DNA from: Opisthorchis felineus
Lineage: Eukaryota; Platyhelminthes; Trematoda; Opisthorchiida; Opisthorchiidae
Reading direction: 5' to 3'
Assembly (NCBI GenBank): GCA_004794785.1
Contig: SJOL01009548.1
Span: forward strand, 30,320-94,319
DNA: 64,000 nt
In this document: positions 1 through 10,660 of the stretch, piece by piece
Layout: each line of letters begins with the position of its first letter
Numbering within the stretch: the first letter of the stretch is position 1
The notes under the pieces: model-generated
Seen by the model: only the letters and a program-made list of their open reading frames with translations
What the model was told of the DNA's origin: nothing
The model's database searches: none
Translations under genes and position numbers: made by a program

Positions 1-481
1 TGTTTTACTGGCCTGGATTTCTCACGACCGCATAAAATATCTTGTGGCTTGAGTTCTTTGTTAATGCACAAGCCGCAATTATGATTGTTTGGTGGCTTGC
101 CACCTTGTAGATCTGGTAGCATGCTCGAGGAATGGTGTTCTGGTGCGCCCTGTCCGGAGGGTCGTCCTTTTGCGCTGCGCTACGGTGCGTTCGGCAGTTC
201 TTTGAGATACACGCGCCATATGCTCACTATTTCTGCGGGTGACGTATGCTTCAGTCCCCTGTCAGCATCCTGGACATTTGTAGTCGGTTTGATGCGTAGC
301 TCATAGATAGCTTTCATTCGATCATAAAATTCCTTGTGTTGAAGCCAGTCGGCGATATCCTTGATATGCTCATACCCGGTTAGCCACAATTCATTCTCGA
401 TGCGGTTGTGGACAGCGACTTCGGTTCCTCATCTGTTGAGTTCCATCGCCGCTACAGGCGGTCAGTCGCCATTCGGCGTAT
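1..481. other. Unassigned sequence at left edge
   Basis: I see no recognisable gene or repeat here. Short ORFs exist on both strands but none has a recognisable domain, and none is flanked by convincing splice signals. The right part grades into the 3' end of the LINE copy that begins near 500 on the minus strand. Confidence 0.5.
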
Positions 482-499
482 TCAGTTGAACAGCAAGGG

Positions 500-2290
500 T
501 AACGAAGAACCCATCCTGCAATTCAGTTCAATCCAACTCAATTTTTCAGCTATGAACCGTGTACCATATGCACATTGGTTCCAGCTGCTACAGTTTCGAT
601 CACCTGAAAGTGGGAGAGTGCGATGTGGCATGTTCAGATAGTTCGGGAATTGGGTAGGTACGCATTGAACGCGATAGCTTTGATGCATGGGCGCCACCGG
701 CTGCGCGATTGGACTGTTTCTGCCAGTATCATTAACCATCAGTGAATTGAGTCCCGGGGTGCTCGTCCAGCGAGGCGGCAGTTGCCGACCCGACTAAGTT
801 TACTGGTTAATGTTTTCATAAAAAATTGTTCAGCCGAAGCACCTTTCGGTGGCTAACTGCCATGCTACCAGAAGAAAGCACGAGGGCTGGGATACTACCA
901 GCTTGCCTGAGTCCAGACAGGGGAAGTCGAGATGCAGATGTCGGGTTCGAACCGCGGACTTTCCGGTCGGCGAATTCGCGCTCTAACCACAGCCATCTCG
1001 CCCCCCATGAGCCATCTGCCCCCCCCCCAATGTTTTCACACTTCGTTGCCGGGTCACACACTATCCACCTCTCGGTCGCTTCCACTCAGCACAGCGCTGG
1101 AAGTAAAGAGCTCTGCGAGGCAGATGGTTCACTTGCATCCGTAGTACATATTCTAACCAGGGTAACCTATGAAACGTGAATAATTCATCCATCGCGAAAG
1201 GGTTCCTCCTTCCTAACACCATCTGGCGTACCTCACCATTACTAATCCGATGTTCCCACCGGACCTTTGAAGACACTGATGGTCAAACACTGACATCTTT
1301 CGTATGGTCCCTGCGCGTATAGGCCACGTCTCTGATCCATAAAATAGTATGCATCGCAACGCCTCGGTGTAAACTCTGTCCTTGATAGACAAACTCACTG
1401 CTTGTCGGTGCCATGGATATCGGAGGTTGGCGGAAGTTGTCCTGGGTTTCCCGATTCGAGAAATAATCTCATCTCCAGCCAGTCCAGGTAAACAAATTTA
1501 CCTATCACATCGATTGGCTCGTCTGCAAGCATGACGTTTGGGTTTGATCCAACCCAATCTTGCAGCATCACTTTACACTTTGCAGGTGTGAAACGCATGC
1601 CAAACCATGCGGCAGAGTTATTTAGTTTATTTAAGATCGTTTACATTTGGGAAAGATCTGAACCAAGGAGATCAATATCACCCACATACTCAATGTGTGT
1701 GAGTGAAGGTCCTGGGAGCATTTCAACTCCCGAGGTTTCAGAGGCAGACAGAGAAATTTCAAGCAGCACATCAATACCAAGGTTAAAGAGGAAAGGTGAG
1801 ACAGGCCAGCCTTGTCTTACACCATTGGACGTGGTGAACTCAGGCGGAAGCTTGGTGTATACTCGTACGCGCCTACAGGGACGTAAATTTGAAACGGACA
1901 CCTTTGATCGCCGGATACCGCCAAAGTTTCTGACGGTCGATAGAATCAAGAGCGGCTTTCAGATCAAGAAAAACGACCAACGCGGGATGTTTGAAGGAGT
2001 GACGCTGTTCAAGAATTTGTCTCAAGGTAAAGATCTCAATGGATCCTCGGCCAGAGCGAAACCCAGCTTTATTCTCACAAATCCCTCTCCCGATAATCCA
2101 TCAACCTGCGCAAAATGCCAGATAGCACCTTAGATGCGACGGATACCAGGCTAATACCATGATGGTTTTCACGTGACGTTCTTGCGCCCTTTTTAAATAC
2201 TGGGATGACGGTTGAGGAGGTCCATTCGGCCGGTATTCTGTTTTCGTTCCAAATCTCCTGCAATATGGTTGTCAGGCTGTTCATCGGTGG
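500..2290 (-). mobile_element. 5'-truncated CR1/RTE-like LINE, minus strand (copy L1a)
   Basis: Decayed non-LTR retrotransposon. Read on the minus strand, the reverse-transcriptase region starts near 2284 (TVIPVFKKGARTS, then GISLVSVASKVLS). It continues with GVRQGWPVSPFLFNLGID near 1860-1790 and the C-terminal region (FTPAKCKVMLQDWVGSNPN near 1595). The 3' UTR spans about 812-500. Frames shift repeatedly, so it cannot be active. The RT motif C reads EYVGDIDLLG rather than the usual (F/Y)ADD. The endonuclease end is missing, as in 5'-truncated insertions. A SINE interrupts it at 819-1028. The 3' UTR matches that of copies at 5640-5870 and 18040-18180. Confidence 0.85.
819..1028 (-). mobile_element. 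tRNA-derived SINE, copy 1, with target-site duplications
   Basis: On the minus strand the head resembles a tRNA: a D-arm/A-box-like segment (GTGGTTAGAGCGCG), then a B box (GGTTCGAACCC) about 30 nt later. A roughly 120-nt body and a T-rich 3' tail follow. It is flanked by a perfect 10-bp direct repeat, AATGTTTTCA, at 809-818 and 1029-1038, as expected for target-primed insertion. It lies inside the 3' UTR of the LINE remnant, so it inserted later. Three further copies occur in the window. Short ORFs across it are translations of the SINE, not genes. Confidence 0.88.
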
Positions 2291-2299
2291 TCAAATACC

Positions 2300-2849
2300 T
2301 GAATATGTCGCAGATCCCCCACCCGAAGTAACCCAGCCTGGCAGCCGTACGACTACCGGCTGCAGTGTAGTCTGATACATGAGTCTTTTGGAACCCAGTG
2401 ATACAGATTTACAGTGCCACAAGTGGCAAAACGTGACACACACTTCTGGCCTTTAAGATTCTTGTGTTGATTTGGTCTACCACATTTCCCTCAGAAGTAA
2501 TGTAACTTCGGTGATACCTTTACTGTTCTCCTGCCTTCCATTGCCATTCCTCTGAATTCTTAGAGATATGTTCAGATACTGCACAGCCCGTACCATGACT
2601 TTGAACAATGTAAGCACGAAGTACAACTTGAAGGGCTGGAAAATATAATGGTCAGCTTTTTAGCAACGCACTTCCCGCCGTATTTTCAAAGACGAGAACA
2701 ATATTTTCTGTATATTCCAGATCGACAAGGTTCTTCCTTGGAGGGGTTTCAACACCAGAGCTTTGGAAACCTTACAGTGTTCGGTCCATTACTTTACCAC
2801 TGAGGAAAACGCAGATGAAAAACACCCCGAGCTAAAGCATTCACTTTCT
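2300..2849. other. Unassigned spacer
   Basis: This stretch lies between the truncated RT end of the first LINE and the 5' leader of the next. I see no ORF with recognisable protein similarity and no clear repeat. Confidence 0.4.
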
Positions 2850-3560
2850 GGTTGTGGTCGGGCTTCTGTGCCACAGTGATACGGATGGCTAAACTGACTG
2901 GAACCCATTTCCTACAGGGTCAACCATATCAGGAGGGTCAACGGTGAGCAGCCCGACGAAGAACAGTGAGTTCCCGTACTGTGAGAAATCGTATTACGAG
3001 GTGGCCCGTCGTACTGTCCTCTGCGATAGGAGTGTGAAGACAGAAGGCCTTTCCCTCAGGCGACTAGCCTGTCCATATTTGTGGAAGCGGTGATGCTGCC
3101 TTCCTCCGAGGAAGGACGGGTTAAAAAAGGTCGGCCCCAAAATCCGCACACTCCGATCGCCCAACAGTTGACCGTACGCACCGGCGCATTATCCAATACG
3201 GTCGAAGTAATTTTGAAACTAATGAGTCTGATGCTGTTCAAAAGGCATCTGCTGTGCACAGCCGCACTAGGAGTGACACAGTAATGCCCTACTCCCTGCT
3301 CCCTCTGGGGCAGGCCGGCCCCCTGCAGCCAAGTGGTTCAGACTACTGAGTCATTGGCTCCGGGAAGGGTCCCCCAAGAAAACTCTAACAACCGCTGTCT
3401 CGCGGCTCAGACTTGAGTCGGAGGCGAGGGGCAGGGTCCCCGAACAAAACTCTACATCCTCCCACTGCCTTGTGGGTCAGACTTTTGAGTCAAAGGCTCA
3501 AGGTGGGGTACCTCAATTAAACCCCTTCTTCGGCCTGGGCAACCCGGAAGTATCATGTGT
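2850..3560 (+). repeat. LINE 5' leader repeat
   Basis: This GC-rich non-coding segment matches a second copy at 12551-13040. Both run from TGGTCGGGCTT through TACTGTCCTCTGCGATAGGA-like and GAGGAAGGACGG motifs to TGCAGCCAAGTGG and GGGAAGG. A third, shorter copy lies inverted at 27770-27965. Here it is followed about 140 bp later by the LINE endonuclease reading frame, so it is best read as the 5' untranslated leader of that LINE family. Confidence 0.7.
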
Positions 3561-4455
3561 CTTTGCAGCTCTTCGCTCACCGGCCTTCTCCCACAGTCCC
3601 TCCCCACCCATCGTACAATGCAGTGCCATCAACCCATCTGCCAGTCCCCTAGCCACTATTCCGTGTCTAAACCTTCTTCTAGAAAAATAAACCAAAATAA
3701 TCCTCAAAAGATCTCATCCATGTTGCAGCCTGTAATGTCCGTACTCTATGTCAAATTGGGCAACAGGCGTCCCTTGCTGAAACCTTGCTTCCCCTCTCTA
3801 TCGATGTATGTTGTGTCTCTGAAGCACGCATACAACACCCCACTTCGGTTCTACTCCTCAAGCCGCTTAGGACGAGCTCAGATGTTCCACACTTCAGTCT
3901 TCGGTGATCCTGACGCAATGGCTCGTGGTATCTACGCACTCAGCCCCACGGCTGAAAGCACCCTACTGGACTGGATCCCAGTGAACAGTCGCGTGTGCGT
4001 CGTGCGGTTGTCTGGCTCAATTAAGATTAACGCAGGTAGATGCGGTAAACGGTGTTTATTTGACGTATCAGCATACGCCCCAACAGACTGCAGTTCTGAG
4101 ACTGAGAAGGACGAGTTTCATCAAGATCTGTCACGACTGCTTCTGTCGGCATGGACGGATGAAGTAATCCTGTTGGGTGATATGAATCCCCAAGTTGGAC
4201 GACTAAGAAGCACAATTAGGTGATAGATTTGGGGTCGATGCTTAGCGTACATATGATGGGGAGCGACTGCATCTGTTGTGTGCTGATCACCTGTTCCTGG
4301 CGCTTGATCCAGCACAAACGCTCACATCTGGTTACTTGGAGGCCACTAACCGCGGAACAGTCATGGACTGAAATGACGAATAATGCCCGGAGTTTGAATG
4401 GAAGCGCGTTAAAGAAAATGTGCTCTCAGTTTTCAGAATTGTCTGTCCAAGACAT

Positions 4456-4480
4456 CCGACCCGACCCGACCCGACCCGAC
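4456..4480. repeat. (CCGAC)5 microsatellite
   Basis: Five perfect CCGAC pentamers lie in the LINE endonuclease-RT linker. In the related copies at 16400 the position holds non-repetitive coding sequence, so the expansion happened after insertion. Confidence 0.9.
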
Positions 4481-4780
4481 TAAATGAACACTGGATATCA
4501 TCGAGACCAACAGGTTTCATTTCTGCCAGAGGGACCATACCAGCAACTTGCCACTATGATGGCGCACTGAGATCCTTGAAACACCGGATAATCAAAAGCA
4601 TGAAGAATGACAGAACACGTTGGTGGGTTGCGTAGGCCCATGTGGTGGAGAAGGCTTTCTCTGCAGGCAACAGCCGCATCCTGTTTCAGCTGATTCGATC
4701 AACCGGCCAAAAAAAGTCTAGTGCTAGCGAAACAATTTGCGAAAAAGGCGGAACCTCATGCGAAAGCCATCGTGGCATCA

Positions 4781-4781
<1 letters not shown>

Positions 4782-4814
<33 letters not shown>
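4782..4814. repeat. (TA)n microsatellite at a LINE deletion junction
   Basis: A 33-nt pure TA tract sits exactly where the LINE reading frame jumps from the endonuclease-RT linker to the late RT region. Confidence 0.92.
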
Positions 4815-4819
<5 letters not shown>

Positions 4820-5889
4820 ATGAAGGCAATATACGCGTGCGAGTGTACATCAAGCTTTTGCCTGAGCTCATTAAGTCCAGTGGTGTGAAATAAGACTGCC
4901 CTCTCTCATCATTCCTCCTGAACTTTGTTATTGATCTGCTTCCCGAAATTCCTCTGCCTGCCTCTGGGACCTCGGGGGTCGAAGTGCTCCCGGGACGTTC
5001 GTTCACAGACTGAGTATGTGGACGTAATTGCTCTTCTTGGTTCACATTAAATAACCTAAATTATTCTGCCGCATGGTTTGGTATGTGCTTCTCGCCTGCA
5101 AAGTGTAAAGTACTGCTACAAAACTGGGTGGAATCAAACCCAAACCTCATGCTTGCAGATGAGGCGATCGACGTGGTAGATCAATTTGCCTAACTGGGCA
5201 GTTGTCTTGGTTCTAATGGACTGGCTGGAGACGGGATTACTTCTCGAATCGGGAAGGCCAGGATGGCTTTTTACACCCTCCGTCACCTATGGGGCAGGCG
5301 TGAAGTCAGGAGCAGATTTTGCACTGCACCAGTGTGATCCACACTGGCCTCTACGTGCAGAGGACAGACCAAATTCATCCCCGAACCATTGATCGGGTCA
5401 TGTAGGAACATTGGATTAGCAGTGCTGAGGTACACCAGATAGTCTTAGGAAAAACGGACTCTCTCGCGACAGATGAAATATTCAGGCTTCACAGTATACG
5501 CTGATTAGGAGGGGTACTCCGCATGCCAGAGGACTGTCTGCCTCTTACAGCCCTGTACTTAGTGGAAGCGACCGAGAGGTGGACCGTCTTTGATATGGCA
5601 ACGAAGTGTGAAAATGCTAACAGGTAAGCTCAGTCGGGACAACTTCTGCGTCGTTGACTAATGACCCCGGAACTCAACTTACCAATGGTTAATGGCGTTA
5701 GCTGTAATGGCCCTGACGCTCATGCACCAGCGTTGTTGCCTTCAATGCGTAGCTGTCCAGTTCCAGATCTAAGTTTCCGGCGATCGAAGCTGTAGAAGCT
5801 GGAACCAGTGTATCCACAGTACATGGTTTATACCTGATAGATTGATTAATTAATATGGTGTGTGGTAAGGGGCCTCCGGGTTGGGGAGA

Positions 5890-6640
5890 ACTACTACAGC
5901 ATTTATAACTTATGACGGGGGTGCAGGTTCCGCGTAAGGCTGTGTGATGTATCGGACGTAAGGTGCCGGCTATTTATATGTTCTGATGCATAGAGCAATT
6001 GCATCCAGTACTTTTCACTGTCCGGAGGCAGACCACTGTTTCCTCCGTAAAATTCCTCCCACGACCCATTCAACACAACAGGCACTGCATCCTTCCGCCT
6101 CTGATGCTATAAGGTCTATAGGGCAGCGTAGTTGGCTCGGCCAATCTGCTTTTGAATGTTTGGTGCGCGATGTGCTTGCTGGTGACAGCGTCAAGAGACA
6201 AGTTTCCACGTGTGAAAATGTCTTGGATGTTTCGAGGTCCAGAAGCGACAGGACGCGCTCCAGTGTCATGACGCCAGATTTCGACCTTCGGGCAAAGACC
6301 GACGGACTGGCACTGGAGAGTGAACTGTCAGACCTCAACTGGAAGAATGCGAGCCTGGTAGTGATACATGAAGGCCATAGCCAGCTATCTTTATCTTGTT
6401 GGCAGTTGTCCCCGTGAGCGTGAGCCTGTGGGATAGGGCATACCTTGGGTTACTCGTACTGTCGAACGTTGTGCGAAGGATATCAGAATGCCAGTATTCT
6501 CCTAATAAATGAAATCAGTGCTGATCATAAGTTGCTGCAGAACTTCGTCGCACAGTATAGGCCCATATGGCCTAAGAATGTGGTGCGTATTGCATTTGGC
6601 AAGTATTCCTAGTTTATAATGTTTCTGACACATTTACAGT
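5890..6640. other. Region upstream of MRGBP, with an unrecognised ORF
   Basis: A 143-codon ORF (+, 5986-6417) and an overlapping 107-codon ORF (-, 6015-6338) are open, but I recognise no domain in either. It may contain the MRGBP promoter and 5' UTR. A splice-acceptor-like CATTTACAG ends at 6639, about 50 nt before the MRGBP start. Confidence 0.3.
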
Positions 6641-6687
6641 CTTCACGTCGCATGTTCCTGTGACTTTGAAATCGGTTGTCTTACACA

Positions 6688-9257
6688 ATGGGTCATTCCA
6701 TGGACTGGAGCCCACAAATGGAGATTGAGTTGTTCCGAGCCATAATGAAATACAAGCCTGTCGGTGCAGATCGACACTTCCAGATGATCTATATCAAATC
6801 TATCCTTAACTCCCGGCTTCATTCGTCCTCACTAACCACCGATGATGTTTGGCAGAAACTGGAATCCCTATACAATATGGACGAACTGGTAAGTAGTCAG
6901 GTACAATCTGGTTGGTCCGATTCACGCTTTACCATATTCTTGTAGCATGAATCCGAAGTGAATCCCTTCCAAAGCAAAATGCGGGAATTCACTTTACCGG
7001 ATGAATTTAGCACGCTCAAGGCCCAGCCTTTTCCACGTGTGAAGTCTTACTTTGGTGATACCGCGACGGGTTCATCCGACTCAGGTGAGTGGTTCTGGAA
7101 CGAAAACCTCAAAAAATGGGTACTCCGTGCCCTCTACTGCCCTCTGTGCTACTCCTCTGCCATCGTAGCTACCGACTTCTGATTTACCGCCATCCTCTCC
7201 CAGAAAACTATGGTATTTTATCCGTAGGAAGCGTGGTATCCCGCTGAAACCCGAAGGTATTACGGGTGAAGCAAGCACCGCGCACTTCCATTTTCAGGGG
7301 ATCGAAACTGTAGCCGCTGGATCCAATGTGCCGATGGGACATGGTTTATAGCTGATAAATTGATTGAATTGATTAGAAAACGGGTAATTTGTCGTACTTC
7401 AATCTCGGAAAATATTCAGCACCGTTGAGTACGACGGCTCAGCCATGTTCCACGCATGCCAAAACGCTGTCCAGCGAGACTAGTGTTGTTCTCTGTGTCT
7501 CTTTCAGAATGGCGCGAACCACGAGGTGGGCAACGTGTGACTTGGCAGAATGGTGTGAAAGGGATTAAGGAGAGTTTGGGTGTTGTTGATGTTGAACGCC
7601 TTCCAGGATTGGGTCCCCGTGACCGCTCCTGCGCTTGACTGGAGATATTGCAAGAAATGGCGGCTAACCGATGTCAGTGGCGTTCGTGCTGTCAATTCCT
7701 TTCCGGATTGTCTGACTGAGCTCTTGGAGGTGTTGATACCTCCGAATGTTTAACACAGACCAGCATTGGGTCCCCTCCATCACCCGCTCTTTTCCTCTTC
7801 TTTTGACTTTCAGGCTCTAGATATAATTAGGTGAAGTGTATGGATGAACGGCAGTGAAGCATCAGTGTTGGTACTGTGAGGAGATTTAGGAATTTTTGTG
7901 GAGATTTCGTCCCGTAATTGAAGCCAATCTATGCTGAAAAGCTGAGAAGCACTGTACACCTGTTTCGTCCTTATCGGGAATCATCAGCAGTGCGCACCTC
8001 ACGAAACTCCGGAGAGTCTCGAACCCGCGACCTCCTGGCTAGTAGTTTGAACATTTAACCGTTCGGCCACGAGCGGCTGATCAGCAGTGTGATTAACTCG
8101 CACTTAGACAGGGTATAGCACCGCTCATCCTTCATCACGGGATCCACATCACGCGGTCACACGTGTTGACTGGCTCCTCGAGCAACGACTTCTCAGATGG
8201 AAGTTTCACTCATCGGGTGAAGTTTATTCTTCCACTGAGCTACTTATAGATTGTTGGTAGTGCGAGGAGATTCGGGAGACTCTCTGGAGACTCTCTGGTG
8301 TTTCGTGAGATGCGCACTGCTGATGATTCCCAATAAGGATGAAACAGCTGTACAGTGCTTCTCAGCTTTTCAGCATAGATTGGCTTCACTTACAGGACGA
8401 AATCTCCACAAAAAGTGAAGCATCAGTGTCAACACTGATGTTGCTGTCTCCGGTTAATATTATGTTGATTAATCAGAAAACAAACTAGACTGGGTTCGAG
8501 GGGGGTCAATGAACTACTAGTCGTAACTGACGTGCACCGCATATCATCTTGGCTAGCCGCACCGTAGTTGTTACGTGGAGTGAGTTAACTGTGGAGGGAT
8601 AAAATACACTTACCCGTCACTGCCGATATTACGGTCCGTTTTCAGCGTATCAGTAGGACTTTCTTCCTTATACATGTGAATCCCAGGTTCAGGCCTCTGT
8701 GTGATAAACAAAAGTACCTGAAATAACACAACTCCCCAGGCCTATTTAAAACGACGTTAACTCGGCTTTGGGGTAACCGAGTTGGAAAAGAGGGGATCAC
8801 AGTTTCGAAAACATGTTCTTGAAAAAAAGGACCGGAAAAGTTTGGTGCTTTTTCATTTGGTTGTAACTTGATAAAGCTGGCTGGATGAATAAACGCGCTT
8901 CACCCTACCGAAAGAAAAAAGGCTGAGGGATGGAGAAACAAGCTACCATAAGCGTCATCCGTGGTATTAACGGTTCTGTAAGTCTATAGTCGCTACGCTG
9001 CGCGAAGCATTACTTAACTGTGCGCTGTTTGTTACTACAGTATTATTCATCATAGACTCGCCCCTCATCTCTTGCGTCTACCTAACAACCTTTCTTTCCT
9101 CTGTTCTTTGTACACCCACACAGATGCTTCCCATCCAAAACGACTTCGGAAATCTTTGCGTTCGACTGACGACGCGGCTGGACTGAAAGTTGGTGATGAG
9201 ATGAAGTTTGATGATTCCGCTGAAACCCCAACGCGCAAAAATCGTCGTCGAAACTAG
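6688..9257 (+). CDS. MRGBP: MRG-binding protein (Eaf7-like NuA4/TIP60 subunit), 3 exons
   Basis: The family partners MRG15-type chromodomain proteins in the nuclear NuA4/TIP60 histone acetyltransferase. Exons are 6688-6888, 6946-7084 and 9124-9257, 157 codons plus stop. All introns are GT-AG, with phases that join in frame (GTAAGT donor at 6889, GTGAGT donor at 7085). The N-terminal CT20/Eaf7 domain is clear: WSPQMEIELFRAIMKYKPVG, then RHFQMIYIKSIL, DDVWQKLESLYNMDEL and, after the first splice, HESEVNPF and FTLPDEF. The tail is basic (KNRRRN). Human MRGBP is about 204 aa, so the low-complexity tail is shorter here. I chose ATG 6688; an upstream ATG at 6652 stops after three codons. Intron 1 is only 57 bp. 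Intron 2 (2039 bp) is packed with repeats. The exon 2-3 join is my inference from phase and tail character. Confidence 0.88.
7200..7375 (+). mobile_element. LINE 3' UTR fragment in MRGBP intron 2
   Basis: The segment ending GATCGAAACTGTAGCCGCTGG, ACATGGTTTATAGCTGATAAA and TTGATTGAATTGATT matches the 3' ends of LINE copies at 5780-5870 and, inverted, near 500-610. No RT sequence remains. Confidence 0.65.
7376..7555 (+). repeat. Dispersed repeat also present at 21045-21215
   Basis: The stretch from GGAAAATATTCAGCACCGTT to CACGAGGTGGGCAACG recurs at 21090-21200 with modest divergence (landmarks TATTCAGCACCGT, TCAGAATGGCGC, CCACGAGGTGGGCAACG). The family is not recognised. Both copies follow AT-rich ATTAATTAG-like tails. 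Confidence 0.6.
7890..8420. mobile_element. Foldback element with tRNA-like core, copy 1 (MRGBP intron 2)
   Basis: Two arms of roughly 130-140 bp are inverted repeats of each other: 7894-8012 and 8285-8411. Shared landmarks are GTGGAGATTTCGTCC, CAATCTATGCTGAAAAGCTG, GAATCATCAGCAGTGCGCA and their complements. Between them, on the minus strand at 8014-8076, is a tRNA-like head: GTGGCCGAACGGTTAAA resembles a Ser/Leu D arm, and CGGGTTCGAGAC a B box. Related copies with the same order lie at 35970-36235, 39545-39920 and 41855-42190. The right end is followed by a 9-bp palindrome (8422-8441). Confidence 0.72.
8422..8441. repeat. Palindrome CATCAGTGT-CA-ACACTGATG
   Basis: Perfect 9-bp inverted arms have a 2-bp spacer. 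Variants of the half-site appear at 7859 (left of the foldback element) and 11090, so it may be the terminus or preferred target of a mobile family. Confidence 0.6.
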
Positions 9258-9426
9258 AAATTTTAACGTGTACACTTTGCTCATGCTCGTCAACAGCGAC
9301 TAACAAACTTGCGAGTCTCTTTATTTGTTTTCCTTCGTTGTTATGCGAGACTGCAAGGCTTTCGATTTTGGAGATCAGTCCACAACTGGGGACTTCGTAG
9401 GAGAATCATTGTCTCTATGGTATTAG
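9256..9426 (+). repeat. MRGBP 3' flank, duplicated at 20843-21030
   Basis: The sequence starting at the MRGBP stop codon (AGAAATTTT, then TGTACACTTTGCTC, TATTTGTTTTCCTT, GATTTTGGAGATC, GTAGGAGAATCATTG) recurs at 20843-21030 in the same orientation. Differences are scattered, and the other copy has an insertion of about 20 nt. By position it should be MRGBP 3' UTR. It is either a transcribed dispersed repeat or the source of a retrocopy. Confidence 0.7.
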
Positions 9427-9529
9427 TGTGCTGCGTCTTCTGGAATGAGACATGTAGCTAGTAGTTGCTTGTTGCTAGGACCCACTACGCATCGGAAACA
9501 GGACGTGAAATGATATTTTTGTCGTCCTC

Positions 9530-10660
9530 ATCATTATCGGTAGCATAACACAATGCTCAACACTGACGCTTCGGTGGATGCCACATTTAACAGCCATGCA
9601 GCAAAACAGCCCATACTGTACCCCGATACACATCTTTCGATATTCATGGATATGCTACCGTGACGCCATAGGTTCCTCAAATTAGCAAACTCCACCCGAT
9701 TCTTAGAGATTCGTGCACTGACCTCATCTGCCACACTATACTCGGAACTAATACAACTTCCAACCTATGTTAAACGCTGCACGACCTCGAGTGCCTCAGA
9801 TTGTATGTGGCGTGTTAAGTGACTGAATATCCAGTAGCATGACCTCATACTTTATGGGTTCAAAGCGCGGGATAAGTTTGGTCAGTTGATCTGTAACTAC
9901 CGCCTTTTCCTCCTCCTCGAAGACAGTTTTCGTCAGTAGCTATTTGAACACCTTCCTGAGTTCGTCTCATTGTCTCTTCAATCACGTAATTAAATAGGAG
10001 TGGAGAATGGGCGCCACTTTATGTATGGAAGCTTTAGGAGATCTCACCAAATAGTTTCACAAGCTCGGAAGTCTGAGAGTACACGGAACTTTTTATTTTC
10101 ACAAACCTTCAGGGCATTTCTTACTGGGCGAACGTGTTAAGCAGAACAGACTGGTCATCTGGGTCAAATGCGCCTTGGAAATTCAGAAACGCTAAGCCTA
10201 TTGGTCGTTTATGCGTATGGTGTTCTAGCTTTGACACGCAACCCCTACAATGGCGGTATCCCTCTTGCTGCTCTCGAGTCAGTGTTTCATGAACCACAAT
10301 AAGGCAACGGAGGACAAATGTTACCAAGAGTCTCGTTGCGCCTTTGGTCAAGCTGATCCCCATGTGATTATCGCACTCACCACGGGTGCGTTTTTTTAAC
10401 GGGCACTATCGCCGATTCTCCTCAGTTTTCTGGAACAATCTACCTTCTTCCAATGCAGGAAAACAAATCAAACGATCGCTGACCGGGGACTCCACCCCTA
10501 TGTCTGATCATTCCGGGTAGGAGGTAACCTGGATCAGGAACTCGGTGGCGCTTGAGAGGACATATGAAGTCAGAAACCTCCGAGACCATAGAGTGTTTCA
10601 GTTTCAGGATCTAAATGAGTGACAGCACGTGGCCACGAGAATTTTTCAAAATGCTCGGCC
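9530..10660 (-). mobile_element. LINE group 2 RT remnant, minus strand
   Basis: Minus-strand reading gives KKRTRGECDNHMGISLTKG near 10370, then LTREQQEGYRHCRGCV and FLNFQGAFDPDD (RT motif A region) near 10280-10130. A broken core follows, then the C-terminal DEVSARISKNRVEFANL near 9730. Residues differ consistently from the L1 copies (ARISKAR versus SRIGKAG), so this is a separate LINE group. Many stops and shifts are present. Its + strand relative is at 12060-12550. Confidence 0.75.

Larger units (their letters stand above)
3561..5870 (+). mobile_element. LINE copy L1b: endonuclease, deleted middle, RT remnant, 3' UTR
   Basis: The apurinic-type endonuclease domain reads from about 3720 to 4225, with YAPTDCSSETEKDEF and GDMNPQVGRL as landmarks. 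The linker follows to about 4740. Around 4770-4830 the reading frame is replaced by a 33-nt (TA)n run and jumps into the late RT region (VRVYIKLLPELIKSSGVK). The RT thumb and C-terminal portions are missing or broken by stops. The C-terminal tail reaches about 5640 and the 3' UTR about 5870, ending in an ATTGATTAATTAAT-type tail. A (CCGAC)5 microsatellite lies at 4456-4480. The copy is dead. Confidence 0.82.
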
